A DNA stretch of 64,000 nucleotides from BD2-11 clade cluster bacterium bin43 (GTDB taxonomy: Bacteria > Gemmatimonadota > Gemmatimonadetes > Longimicrobiales > Gaopeijiaceae), in NCBI GenBank assembly GCA_002238605.1, contig MPMR01000009.1, forward strand, positions 1 through 64,000, in the 5' to 3' direction. Below the pieces are notes generated by a model that saw only the letters and a program-made list of their open reading frames with translations, ran no database searches and was not told the origin of the DNA. A program made the translations under genes and the position numbers. Shown piece after piece: positions 1 through 8,654 of the stretch. Positions within the stretch are counted from its first letter, which is position 1. Every line of letters starts with the position of its first letter.

Positions 1-245
1 TCCACCGGGATGGGCACGCCCGGCAAGGCGACCTCGGGATCCGCGGGCGCAAGGAGGTCCTCCAAGTCGAACAGGCTGCCATCGTAGAGTCCTCCCGCGA
101 ACGCGTTCGCTTCGGCCTCGGTCATGACATCCTCGTCGGCAGGCCAAATGCTCTCGCACGCGCCCAGCATGAGGGCCGACTGCGCGGCGAGCAGGGCGGC
201 CAGAACCCCTGAGCGGCCTGCCGCGAAACACCTTATTGGGTTCAT
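1..245 (-). CDS. Lipoprotein of unknown function, cut by the left edge
   Basis: Only the first 81 or so residues are inside the window. The ATG at 245 follows an AGGAG ribosome site seven bases upstream. The N-terminus is a lipoprotein signal: basic start, a hydrophobic run rich in Ala and Leu, then the lipobox LGAC with Cys30 as the lipidated residue. The mature part seen here is acidic and Ala/Pro rich and matches no family I recognise. It lies alone, followed upstream by 300 bases without a gene, so it may be the promoter-proximal gene of a leftward unit. Function cannot be assigned from this piece. Confidence 0.7.
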   Translation of the reverse strand, partial: MNPIRCFAAGRSGVLAALLAAQSALMLGACESIWPADEDVMTEAEANAFAGGLYDGSLFDLEDLLAPADPEVALPGVPIPV

Positions 246-559
246 GGTTCCACTCCTGTTGACTGGAGGGGTTGGACAACCGCCAAACTCCGCGAGCGGG
301 GGAATCCGGCCCGAGGCACCGCCGAGATCATCCGCCGAAATCTCGCCGTCATGAGCCAATATTTCGCCCTTACATCGTACCCGAACCGCATTGATTGCGC
401 GCCGATGTTAGCCTCATCGGACATGGATGGCTATCTCTTGCTGGTTCCGAGTGCCGACCAACCGTCGGATCCGATCGCACCGCCCTGAATGAAGGTTGGC
501 AGGATGAAGATCCCGCCCGTGAGTGAGCGCCGGGCCGCCAATTCAGGCCGCCCGATCCG
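246..559. other. Intergenic stretch with no gene seen
   Basis: Both neighbours are on the minus strand. Apart from the ribosome site of the lipoprotein gene at its left end I see no coding frame, tRNA, repeat or terminator. The promoter of the lipoprotein gene should lie here, but no convincing -35/-10 pair was found. Confidence 0.5.
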
Positions 560-1513
560 TCAAGCGCGCTCCCTGCGAATCCTCGCCATCAGTTCGAACG
601 GATCGCCGGGCTGCTCGGTCGAACCGAACTCCCGATACAGAGTCGCGACGTTGACGACGATCCGCTCGGCATCGCCCCACGAGCCGAAGTCGGAGAGCGA
701 GATGTCCATTGCCGCGTCGTAGACGCTCAGACCGGCGTCGAAGCGGGCCTTCGCCTCGTCCCTCACATACACCAGGTAGTCGCGCACCGCTTTGACGCCC
801 CGCTTGTCGGTGATCGGACCGTGGCCGGGAACGACAACCTCGACGGGCAACCCAAGGATGTGGTCGCAGGCCGCGATCCAATTCTCGGCCGGCCCCACCC
901 ACAGGATCGGGTGGCCCTCGATGAACAAGATGTCGCCGGTGAACATCAGCTTGTCGTGGGGCACGTAGACCAGAACATCGCCAACGGTATGGCACGGCCC
1001 GACCTCCTTCAGTACGACGCGCTTGTCGCCCACGCGCGTAACGTAGTCGCCCTCGAACGTGGTCGTCGGAAGGGTCTGTGTGATGCCGTCGAAGTCGAAT
1101 GCGCTGAACGCTTCCATGAGGAACCGGCCCATCTCGCCCATGCCGGGGGCTTGGCGCATGAGCGCGGCCAGCCGGTCCGGGCTTTCGGCGGCCATCTCCT
1201 CGGCTGCTGCCCTGGAGGCGATGATCTCCGCTTCCGCCACCAACTCGTTGCCGTTGCAGTGGTCGGGGTTGGCGTGGGTGTTGACCAGCTTGTCGAACCT
1301 GCGCGCGGCCACGGGTTCCGCACTGCGCATGCCGGTGAGCATCGCGCGCGTCAGATGGAGATCGAACAGCGTGTCCACCAGCAGACTCTGGTCGCCGTCT
1401 ACGACGAGCCCCGCGTTGCTCCAGCCCCAGCCGCCATCCGGCTGGATCCACGCGTAGCATGCCGTCCCAACATCGTGGAGACCGTAACTGAAAGGTCGAA
1501 TCCCCAGCGCCAT
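560..1513 (-). CDS. MBL-fold metallohydrolase
   Basis: A 317-residue protein of the metallo-beta-lactamase fold. The metal-site loop reads NTHANPDHCNGN at residues 78-89, so the usual HxHxDH is H80-x-N82-x-D84-H85, with Asn in place of the second His. Later ligands are recognisable in GPCHTVGD, FTGDILF and PGHGPI, in the right order for the fold. No signal peptide is visible, so it is probably cytoplasmic. The start at 1513 is chosen because AGGAGG lies about 11 bases upstream; the frame is open for 42 more codons but these do not look conserved. Substrate unknown; the family includes thioesterases, glyoxalase II-like enzymes and lactonases. The second-His substitution could alter metal content, or could be normal for this subfamily. 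Confidence 0.85.
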   Translation of the reverse strand: MALGIRPFSYGLHDVGTACYAWIQPDGGWGWSNAGLVVDGDQSLLVDTLFDLHLTRAMLTGMRSAEPVAARRFDKLVNTHANPDHCNGNELVAEAEIIASRAAAEEMAAESPDRLAALMRQAPGMGEMGRFLMEAFSAFDFDGITQTLPTTTFEGDYVTRVGDKRVVLKEVGPCHTVGDVLVYVPHDKLMFTGDILFIEGHPILWVGPAENWIAACDHILGLPVEVVVPGHGPITDKRGVKAVRDYLVYVRDEAKARFDAGLSVYDAAMDISLSDFGSWGDAERIVVNVATLYREFGSTEQPGDPFELMARIRRERA

Positions 1514-2113
1514 GCCTCTTCTCGCCTCCTGTGATCGCTCTGCGAAGCTCCGGAATCGAGCTGCCCCAGCGACGGTGCCGCCCAGGGAGTCCGACTGTCC
1601 TTCCCACTTCGCCCCTCGGCTGCCTCCATCCGCATCCACTCAACTTCGGGCGACTCGGGCCAGGCAGCCCCAGTCATCTGCAAGACTCCTCAGGGTGACC
1701 GTCCAGAGGGCCGGATGCAATACCGCCGATCCGAAGGCCGAGCGCGTTGACCTGCCCGAAAACGGGACCACCTCCCTCGGGTTCGGAGTGCCGTCCGCCG
1801 AGCAGAGACCGTGGAGTTCGACGCGGACGATCTCGTGTCCCCGTGAGCCGCCATGCCTGTCGCCTCACCTGTGAACTTCGCGCTGCGGTCACAGATCCCC
1901 CTCCGCAATCGCGCCCGTGGCCGGGCGCCTCGGGCCCAACCGTGTCTCCTGCGCAGACAGCGGGAGCGTTCAAGGTCAGCGTGAACACCTCGCTGGTTGG
2001 CTCGATTGTCCCCACGGCGGAACTGATGCCCGTGCCTCCCGACAGGGGCGCTGGCGGGGATTCTCTCGGCGACGAGGCGACGGGCGGGCCGCGTCGTGGC
2101 CCCGGCGGCCGGA
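1514..2113. other. 600-base region without a confident gene
   Basis: Sits between the start of the MBL-fold gene and the end of the HU gene. Minus-strand frames between about 1635 and 2015 contain short protein-like stretches (for example VFTLTLNAPAVCAGDTV near 1970), but they are split over different frames and broken by stops. This could be a decayed gene. No tRNA, repeat or terminator was recognised. Confidence 0.35.
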
Positions 2114-2446
2114 CTATGGCTCGTGAACGGCCTCCAAGGGCTCTTCCGCCCCAGACACCTCAAGGCTTCGGTCCACCCGGCTGCAGAGGAGCCGCGACGG
2201 TTTGAAGACCGGCACGTCGCGGGCAGGGACCTCGACCGCCTCTCCCGTCCTGGGGTTGCGGGCCTTGCGGGCCCTGCGGGGCCGCACCTTGAAGGTGCCG
2301 AAGCCCCGCAGCTCAATACGGTTGCCGCGCGCGAGCGCGTCCTTGACGGAATCGAGGAAGGCGTCGACCACCAGCCCGCACTCCCTCTTGGTGACTTGCG
2401 GTCCGACCGCATCGGCGACCTGCTCAACGAGGTCGGCTTTGGTCAT
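2114..2446 (-). CDS. HU/IHF-family DNA-binding protein
   Basis: A 110-residue histone-like protein that bends DNA as a dimer in nucleoid organisation. The N-terminus MTKADLVEQVADAVG and the core RGFGTFKVRPRRARKARNPRTG contain the two family hallmarks: the GFGTF strand turn and the Arg-rich beta-arm with the conserved ARNPxTG. It is about 20 residues longer than typical HU; the extra tail after FKPSRLL is acidic and not recognised. A GAGGAG-rich ribosome site precedes the ATG. It is divergent from the integrase 575 bases away. HU-type proteins are cofactors for tyrosine recombinases, so the neighbourhood could be functional or a leftover of one element, but a housekeeping HU is equally likely. 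Confidence 0.93.
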   Translation of the reverse strand: MTKADLVEQVADAVGPQVTKRECGLVVDAFLDSVKDALARGNRIELRGFGTFKVRPRRARKARNPRTGEAVEVPARDVPVFKPSRLLCSRVDRSLEVSGAEEPLEAVHEP

Positions 2447-3021
2447 CCTCTTCTCCTCGCGCGATATGTGGCCAAGTCCTGCCGCTTCACTATGATAACC
2501 TTACAGGGCGATCCCCGGCGTCCGTTCCGCACCGACCGCGCCGTGCTGAAGGCCGTACCCCGATGTGGCGTTGGCCGCAGCAGACGCCTTCAGGCTCGGG
2601 ACGCGGCCGTCCCCGGTGTCAAATGGCCTTCCCGCACGGGATTGCTGGACCGGAGCGACCCGCCGGGGGAGGGTGGCATGGGTGTCCCATGCTGACCTTC
2701 TCGATGGCACGCCAGGCATCGAAAGAGGTGGGTCGCTCCGGTCACGGCCACACCTTCCCGCGTGCGACGAACACCCCGGCGTCCGTGGCTCAACCGCCAA
2801 GCGGTCAAGGACTTGCGGCACCGGCGGGCTGTCCATTCCAAGAGCGATTCCGTGTCCAGTCGCCCCCAATGTCGGTTGGACACCCGCGCTACGGCCCCGT
2901 ACCGCGCCGAATCCGCCCTCGGGATCGGCTTCGAAGAGCAGCTCGAAACACTGGTCAAGAAGCCCTCCAGATGCGACCTTCCGATGCGCAGATCGTGCAG
3001 TCCATCACGATGAGGAATCGA
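2447..3021. other. Divergent intergenic region between HU gene and integrase
   Basis: Holds the HU leader and the 5' side of the integrase. The integrase frame stays open leftward to 2563, but that extension is Pro/Arg/Gly-rich with no family match, so I treat it as noncoding. A TATCAT hexamer about 45 bases before the HU start could be a -10, but no matching -35 is seen. No tRNA or attachment-site repeat was recognised. Confidence 0.4.
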
Positions 3022-4185
3022 ATGATGGCACGCACGAAACGAAGTCGGCGGAGCTACGGCGCCGGCGAATGGGGCCGGAACCGGGTGAGGATCTTCCCTG
3101 ACCCGAAGACCGGCATTTTCCAGATCGAGTGGCGCGAGAACGGGCGCAGGCTCACGAGGTCGCTCAAACACCGCGACTGGGTGAGGGCGAAGGAGCAGGC
3201 GGACGAGTTCGCCGCCGGCTTCGTCGGCCCGGACCTGAACGGCACGGCGGAAGCCGAGCCCGAGCCGCTCACGCTGGAGACGCTGTTTGACATCTACGGT
3301 GAGGAAGTGACGCCCGCGAAGGGCAGGCACACCCGGCGGCATGACGGGGCCGCCATGGCGATGTTCCTCGAGTGCTTCGGCAGGGACCGGAAGCCGGGAA
3401 CGCTCTCGCAGCGCGACTGGGACCGGTTCATCCGGCTGCGCCGGGCGGGCAAGGTCGGCCCAAGCGGCGAGCCCGTGTCCGACCGGACGGTCGAGCGGGA
3501 CCTGAGGTTCCTGCTCGCGGTCCTCAACTGGGCCGGGCGTTCGAGGGACGAGGAGGGCAGGCTACTCCTCGAAGCGAATCCTCTGAGGGGTCTCAAGCCG
3601 CCCAAGGAGAAGAACCCAAGGCGGGTGCTGCTCAGCGCCGCGGAGTACGAGGCCCTGCTGGAAGCGTCGGCGGAGATGGACTGGCGCTTCCGCGTCGCGC
3701 TGGTCCTGGCGCACGAGACGGGGCACCGCATCGGCGCGATCCGCCAACTCCGGTGGGCGGACATCGACCTCGGAGCCGGAGTCATCCGGTGGCGCGGCGA
3801 ACATGACAAGACGGGTTACGAGCACCGGACGCCGTTGACCGTCGAGGCGCTCGTCGTCCTCGATGAGGCACGGAGGCGGAACCCGGGCATCGGGGACAGT
3901 CCCCTGCTGCCTGCGCCGAAAAACCCCACGAAGTGCATGCACCGATGCCTGGTCGCCAAATGGTGGAAGAAGGCCGAGTCGCTCGCCGGACTGGAACCGA
4001 AGCGGGGGCGCGGCTGGCATTCGCTGAGGCGGAAGTTCGCTAGCGACCTCATGGACCAACCCCTCAAGGTGCTGTGCGAGCTGGGAGGCTGGAAGACGGC
4101 CCAGACGGTGCTTCAGTGTTACCAGCGCGCCGACGAGGACAAGCTCAGGAAGGCTCTCGCGGAGCGCGGGCGCATGGCCTCCTAA
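3022..4185 (+). CDS. Tyrosine-type site-specific recombinase (integrase)
   Basis: A 387-residue phage/ICE-type integrase that cuts and rejoins DNA through a phosphotyrosine link. An N-terminal Arg/Lys-rich arm (1-50) and a SAM-like core-binding domain (about 85-180) precede the catalytic domain. The full active-site set is present: Arg236 in GHRIGAI, Lys263 in HDKTG, His333 and Arg336 in WHSLRRKF, Trp357 in GGWK and the nucleophile Tyr367 in QCYQ. The start at 3022 is preceded by GAGGAA at a good distance; an ATG at 3010 lacks such a site. No excisionase, relaxase or phage gene is nearby and no flanking tRNA or direct repeat was found. It is therefore either a remnant of a mobile element or a domesticated recombinase with an intact active site. 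Confidence 0.93.
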   Translation: MMARTKRSRRSYGAGEWGRNRVRIFPDPKTGIFQIEWRENGRRLTRSLKHRDWVRAKEQADEFAAGFVGPDLNGTAEAEPEPLTLETLFDIYGEEVTPAKGRHTRRHDGAAMAMFLECFGRDRKPGTLSQRDWDRFIRLRRAGKVGPSGEPVSDRTVERDLRFLLAVLNWAGRSRDEEGRLLLEANPLRGLKPPKEKNPRRVLLSAAEYEALLEASAEMDWRFRVALVLAHETGHRIGAIRQLRWADIDLGAGVIRWRGEHDKTGYEHRTPLTVEALVVLDEARRRNPGIGDSPLLPAPKNPTKCMHRCLVAKWWKKAESLAGLEPKRGRGWHSLRRKFASDLMDQPLKVLCELGGWKTAQTVLQCYQRADEDKLRKALAERGRMAS

Positions 4186-4382
4186 CGCAATCAGCGGGAA
4201 CAGAATAGCGGGAATCCGGCCAACGATTTCCGTAAGTTCATTGGTCGCATAAGATGTGGATTCGCGACCCCATGCCAAAATGGCAGACTTCCGGCCCATT
4301 TCACCGCAGCGGGCTGCCGGTCCGAGTACCGGGAGCACCGGGCGAATGTGCCCGACCCCGAAGTTATTCTATCTTACGTTCC

Positions 4383-7040
4383 ATGCCGCATCGAGCCTTT
4401 CCGTCACTGCCCTTCGCGCTGTCCCGCCCGCTTCGCGCGTGCCTCTGCGTCGCCGTGCTGCTTTCCTGCGGCGACGAGCCGGCGGGGCCGCCGCCGGGGA
4501 TGCCCGCCGCCCTGACGGTGTCCCCCGCCGACCTCACGCTGACCGCCATCGGCCAGACCCTGCAACTGCAGGCGGAGGTCGTCGACCACTACGGCGATCC
4601 GGTGTCCGGCCAGAGGGTGGCCTGGACGAGCGACCGGCCCGGGACGGTCATGGTCGATTTCGGCACCGGGGTGGTCACGGCGATCGCGGCGGGGACGGCC
4701 ACGGTGACCGCCACCTCGAGCACGCTCAGCACACGGGTTCAGGTAACCGTGGCCCAGGAGCCGGGCGCGATCGAGAAGGTGGCCGGCGACCTCCAGGCGG
4801 GGTTCATCGGCGAGGCGCTCCCTCTGGCCGCCGTCGTGCGCGTGACGGATGCCAACGGCCATCCCGCCGGGCTGGTTCAGGTCCGGTTTGCCGTGACTTC
4901 GGGAGGCGGTTCCGTGGCCCCGGCGTCAGCCGTCACCAGCCCCGCCGGCCTCGCCCAGACCACCTGGACGCTGGGCACGGCCGCCCGGCATGCGCTGGCC
5001 GCCACCGCGGGGAGCGTCACCGAGGAGTTCCGGGCTACCGCGGAACGCCTGCCGCTGACCATAGAAACCGACTCGCTCGCCCGGGCGCGGCTCACGCTCC
5101 CGTACCTCACCCGTCTGCGCGCCCGCGGCGGTTCCACTCAGGGCTACGAGTGGAGCCTCGGCGCGGGAAGCAGCCTGCCCCCGGGGCTCCGGTTCGATTC
5201 CCGCGGGACCATCCGCGGCGTTCCCACGGACACGGGCACCGCCGTCGTGCAGGTGCGGCTCGCCGACTCGGAGGGCGGGGGAGCGGTTCGCGAGTTCACG
5301 TTGCGCGCCTGCGACGCTCCGCTGGGACTGGAACTGGGGGAGGTGCGGATTCTGGAAGAGGACGCGATCCGCGGATGCGGCTTCTACGTGCGCGCTCCCG
5401 AGGCGGGCGCGTACTACCGGGTCACGCTGGCGGGAGCCGACGGCGGGAGCACCGCCATCATGCCGGTGGCGCTGCACGCCGAAACCGATACCGCGGGTGA
5501 GGGGGCCGCAGCCGCCACCGCGCCGCGGCCCGTCGTGCACCGGGCCTCCGCCGCGCGAGCGTTCCGCCAGACCATCCCGGCGCGTGAAATGCAGGCGATC
5601 CAGGAAGTCGAGCGCGCCAACGCGGCCCTCCACCAGGAGATTCGGCAGCAGGAAGATGAGCTGTTCTCGCGCCTCGCGATGGAGGGACGGCTGGAGGTTC
5701 TGCCCGACCGCTCCTTCGAGGTACGGGGAGCCATGGCCGCGGATGCGGGGCCGAGTCCGCCGACGCGCATGTTCCGTCTGTACAACCCCACCGCCGAACC
5801 AGGGGAACGCTGCAACGCCTACGCCACCCTGAGCGCCCGCCTGGTCACGGAGAACGACCACATTGCCGTCTACGAAGACGCAGAAGCAGCGACGGGGATA
5901 TCCAGGGCCAACGCCGACCGGATCCTCGCCTTCTACGAGGACTACGGGGCCTCCGTAATCGAGCGCTACTTCGGCGGGACGAGCGACGTGAACGGCGATG
6001 GCCGGGTCGTCGTGGTGGTGGACCCGGCGCTCAACGGCATCAAGGCGTTCGTCTGGGGAGGCGACCATACCCTGCCCCGCGAAACGTGCGCCTCCTCAAA
6101 CGAAATGGAGCTGGTGCGCATGAGCGCCGGCGCGTTCGCGCAACTCGACAGCGAGCGCTACTGGGCCTTCGGCGGGCTCGTCCACGAAGTCAAGCACGTC
6201 AGCTCGCTGTACAAGCGGGTGCGGCATTCTCTGGGCGTAGCGGGCGAGATCTCGCCCGACTTTCATCCGACCTGGATCGAGGAGGGCACGGCCGAGATCG
6301 CCAAGGAAATGAGTTCGCGCCTCGCGTGGCAGGCTGCGGGGGGACCGGCAGTCCACGAACGGGTGACCGGCGAGATGCTGCAGGCGGGGATCAGCGGATC
6401 GTATCCGGAAGTGTACGGGATCGTGAACCTGATCGGCCGCACCGCATCCGCCTTTGCCTGGTTCACCGAACGTCCCAACGCGGTCACGTTCAGACCCAGG
6501 GACCGGGGCAACGTGTACGGGAGCGGCTGGCATTATCATCGCTTCCTGCGCGACTGGTTCGGCACGGCCGGCACGTCGCCCGCAGGGGACGAGGCGTTCG
6601 TTACCGTGCTGAACGACTCGCTCACCGCCCCGGGTCTGTCGGGCATCGAGCGCGTCAGCGGTCTGACCTTCGACGATCTGCTGACCCGGCACGCGGTGGC
6701 CATGTCGGTGGCGGGGGCCGAGGACAGCCTGCTGGAAGGCGTACCGCGCTTCTCGTCCTATGACTTTCCGGAAGTCGGAGAGTTCGCCCCCTCTCTGAAC
6801 GCCCCCGGGCACTACCCGTGGCCAGTGACCCGAACCGGGTCATCCGACGATACGGCGGTCCTCTGGGCGGACCTGGCGGTGAACCGCCCATTCCGCGGCG
6901 AACTGACCGGAAGCGGCGTGCGCTTCCACGACTTCCGCGCGACGGAGAGAGGCGCGAGCACGACATTCCTCGTTGAGCTCGGGGCGGAGGATTTCGAAGT
7001 ACGCGTGATCGTGGCGCGGATCCCGGATCCGGCGCGCTGA
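4383..7040 (+). CDS. Lipoprotein with Ig-like repeats and an HExxH metalloprotease motif
   Basis: An 885-residue cell-surface protein. The N-terminus carries a lipobox (VLLSC, Cys29). Residues about 40-110 form a bacterial Ig-like (BIG2-type) domain with the typical ending TAIAAGTATVTATS; a second Ig-like domain spans about 115-220; a putative-Ig (He_PIG-like) repeat with LPPGLRFDSRGTIRGVP follows. The C-terminal half contains HEVKH at residues 601-605, a zinc-binding HExxH, followed 28 residues later by Glu633 in WIEEGTAE, the layout of gluzincin peptidases such as family M30 (hyicolysin). I infer an anchored adhesin-like zinc protease. The start at 4383 is chosen because it begins the signal peptide; no strong ribosome site precedes it, and the frame is open 43 codons further upstream. 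It follows the integrase in the same direction, so it could have been cargo. Confidence 0.82.
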   Translation: MPHRAFPSLPFALSRPLRACLCVAVLLSCGDEPAGPPPGMPAALTVSPADLTLTAIGQTLQLQAEVVDHYGDPVSGQRVAWTSDRPGTVMVDFGTGVVTAIAAGTATVTATSSTLSTRVQVTVAQEPGAIEKVAGDLQAGFIGEALPLAAVVRVTDANGHPAGLVQVRFAVTSGGGSVAPASAVTSPAGLAQTTWTLGTAARHALAATAGSVTEEFRATAERLPLTIETDSLARARLTLPYLTRLRARGGSTQGYEWSLGAGSSLPPGLRFDSRGTIRGVPTDTGTAVVQVRLADSEGGGAVREFTLRACDAPLGLELGEVRILEEDAIRGCGFYVRAPEAGAYYRVTLAGADGGSTAIMPVALHAETDTAGEGAAAATAPRPVVHRASAARAFRQTIPAREMQAIQEVERANAALHQEIRQQEDELFSRLAMEGRLEVLPDRSFEVRGAMAADAGPSPPTRMFRLYNPTAEPGERCNAYATLSARLVTENDHIAVYEDAEAATGISRANADRILAFYEDYGASVIERYFGGTSDVNGDGRVVVVVDPALNGIKAFVWGGDHTLPRETCASSNEMELVRMSAGAFAQLDSERYWAFGGLVHEVKHVSSLYKRVRHSLGVAGEISPDFHPTWIEEGTAEIAKEMSSRLAWQAAGGPAVHERVTGEMLQAGISGSYPEVYGIVNLIGRTASAFAWFTERPNAVTFRPRDRGNVYGSGWHYHRFLRDWFGTAGTSPAGDEAFVTVLNDSLTAPGLSGIERVSGLTFDDLLTRHAVAMSVAGAEDSLLEGVPRFSSYDFPEVGEFAPSLNAPGHYPWPVTRTGSSDDTAVLWADLAVNRPFRGELTGSGVRFHDFRATERGASTTFLVELGAEDFEVRVIVARIPDPAR

Positions 7041-7089
7041 GGAGCGCCGCCTGAAGGTCCCCGTCCGGAGATCCCCGGCCGACGCGCCC

Positions 7090-8418
7090 CTACCGCCGGC
7101 CCGCCGGCACCATCCGGACGATCCTGGTGGGCGGGCCATCGATGTCGCGGGTGGTGCCGTCGATCGCCAGGTAGATCAGTCCATCGGGGGCCTGGCGAAC
7201 GTCGCGGATGCGGCCGATGTCCTGAAGCAGCGTTTCCTCGCGGGCGACCCGCCGCTCGTCGAGGCGCAGCCGGACCAGGCGCTGGCCGCGCAGTCCTCCA
7301 ACCAGCGCATCCCCGTGCCAACCGGGGAACGCTTCCCCCGTGTAGAAGAGCATCCCCGATATGCCGATCGAGGGAACCCAGACGTGGGCCGGCGCCTGCA
7401 TTTCCTCATGCTGCGTGCCCGCGTGGATTCGGAGGCCGGTTCGGTAGTGGACGCCGTAGCCGACAACGGGCCAGCCGTAGTTGCGGCCGGGCTCGATCAG
7501 GTTGAGCTCGTCTCCGCCCTGCGGGCCGTGCTCGTTCTGCCACAGGTCGCCGGTCCCCGGGTCGGTGGCCATCCCCTGGGCGTTGCGGTGGCCGTAGGTC
7601 CATATCTCCGGCTGCGCGCCCCGCACGTCCACGAACGGGTTGTCGGCGGGGACGCGGCCGTCGTCATGAATCCGGATTGTGGTTCCGTTGTGATTTGAGA
7701 GGTCCTGGGCGGGGTGCGCCGTCAGGTCGCCCACGGAAGGCCACTGCCGATCTCCCAGCGTCATGAAGAGGTACCCGTCGTCATCGAACGCGAGCCGCCC
7801 TCCCCACATCGAACTGCGATCGGTTCCGTTCCCCGGCGCATCCGCGTGAAACAACTCCTCGACCTCCGTCAGCCTGTCGCCGGCGAATCGGCCGCGCGCG
7901 ATCGCGATGTTCCCCAGCGAATCGGGCCCGGGCCGGGTGTAGCTGAGGTAGAGAAGACGGTTCGCGGCGAAGTCCGGATGAAGGACGACATCGCGCAGGC
8001 CGGCCTGCTCGAATCCGTCCATGGATCGCGCCCCGCGTCCAAGGGCCCGTATCTCGGGCAGTCCGTCCACGGAATCGGGCAGCAGTTCTCCGTTTCGGAT
8101 GATGCGGAGTCGGCCCGGACGCTCCGTTACCAGCAGATCGCCCTCCGGCGTGAAGGCCATGGCAAAGGGGCGGACCAGGCCATCGGCGACCTCCTCGACA
8201 CGGAAGTCGTGGAGGGCGGTCTGCACGATGGCTTGGTCGGCGGTGGACGGCGCTTCCGGGGCCGGCGCGCAGGCGGCCAGCACCCCCAGCAGTCCGTAAG
8301 CAAATCCGCGCAAGCACCGAGAGCGGCGAGGCGCGGAGCCGCGAGGAGTTCGTCCACGGGCTGCCGGGAGGATGACGGGCGTGCAAGGGCGAACCCGTCG
8401 GTCGGAATCGTTTCTCAT
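7090..8418 (-). CDS. PQQ-dependent sugar dehydrogenase-like protein
   Basis: A 442-residue member of the soluble glucose/aldose sugar dehydrogenase family (Asd, YliI), six-bladed beta-propellers that bind PQQ and calcium in the periplasm. Family signatures are clear: FAMAFTPEGDLLVTERPGRL near the N-terminus, GLRDVVLHPDFA, GGRLAFDDDGYLFMTLGDR, the Ca/PQQ stretch IWTYGHRNAQGMA, and NEHGPQGGDELNLIEPGRNYGWP. A long basic N-region leads to a hydrophobic segment ending in LAAC (Cys50), so the protein is probably a lipoprotein. The ATG at 8418 has no good ribosome site and lies directly at the edge of a tandem-repeat array, so the true start is uncertain. No PQQ synthesis genes are in the window. 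Confidence 0.88.
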   Translation of the reverse strand: MRNDSDRRVRPCTPVILPAARGRTPRGSAPRRSRCLRGFAYGLLGVLAACAPAPEAPSTADQAIVQTALHDFRVEEVADGLVRPFAMAFTPEGDLLVTERPGRLRIIRNGELLPDSVDGLPEIRALGRGARSMDGFEQAGLRDVVLHPDFAANRLLYLSYTRPGPDSLGNIAIARGRFAGDRLTEVEELFHADAPGNGTDRSSMWGGRLAFDDDGYLFMTLGDRQWPSVGDLTAHPAQDLSNHNGTTIRIHDDGRVPADNPFVDVRGAQPEIWTYGHRNAQGMATDPGTGDLWQNEHGPQGGDELNLIEPGRNYGWPVVGYGVHYRTGLRIHAGTQHEEMQAPAHVWVPSIGISGMLFYTGEAFPGWHGDALVGGLRGQRLVRLRLDERRVAREETLLQDIGRIRDVRQAPDGLIYLAIDGTTRDIDGPPTRIVRMVPAGRR

Positions 8419-8421
8419 GGA

Positions 8422-8571
8422 ATGTACGATTGGTGGAGATGAACGATGGGTGGGATGAACAACGCCGCGCGGGATGAACGATTGGTGGCATGAACGATTG
8501 GTAGGATGAACGACGCGCGTGGGATGAACCATTCGCGGGTGCGACGCGTGGGATGAACGACTCGCGCCGGC
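8422..8571. repeat. Degenerate tandem repeat, about eight units of 16-19 bases
   Basis: Units begin with ATGAAC (first one ATGTAC) at 8422, 8439, 8455, 8474, 8490, 8506, 8524 and 8553. The best-kept form is ATGAACGATTGGTGGC, 16 bases; others have diverged or carry small insertions, and the last gap is 29 bases. The array fills the space between the divergent sugar dehydrogenase and arsC genes. It lacks the regular repeat/spacer pattern of a CRISPR array. The upstream open frame of the dehydrogenase runs through it, which produces a false protein extension. Confidence 0.8.
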
Positions 8572-8654
8572 ATGGGACCCTCGCGAGGTTGTCCGGGCAG
8601 GCGCGTTCAATCCTACTTCCACGATCCCGGCCGGGACAGGAGGAAACGGAGCTG

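Noticed and set aside
1635-2015. Possible small secreted protein gene on the minus strand
   Set aside because: Protein-like stretches are split over different frames with stops and no ribosome site; at best a decayed gene.
2563-3021. In-frame extension of the integrase by about 150 residues
   Set aside because: Composition is low-complexity Pro/Arg/Gly with no domain; the ribosome site and the integrase arm fit a start at 3022.
5185-5205. tRNA T-loop-like sequence GGTTCGATTCC
   Set aside because: It lies inside a well-supported coding frame (LRFDSRG) and no cloverleaf surrounds it.
8422-8571. Possible CRISPR array
   Set aside because: Units are 16-19 bases with no unique spacers of constant length and no cas genes.
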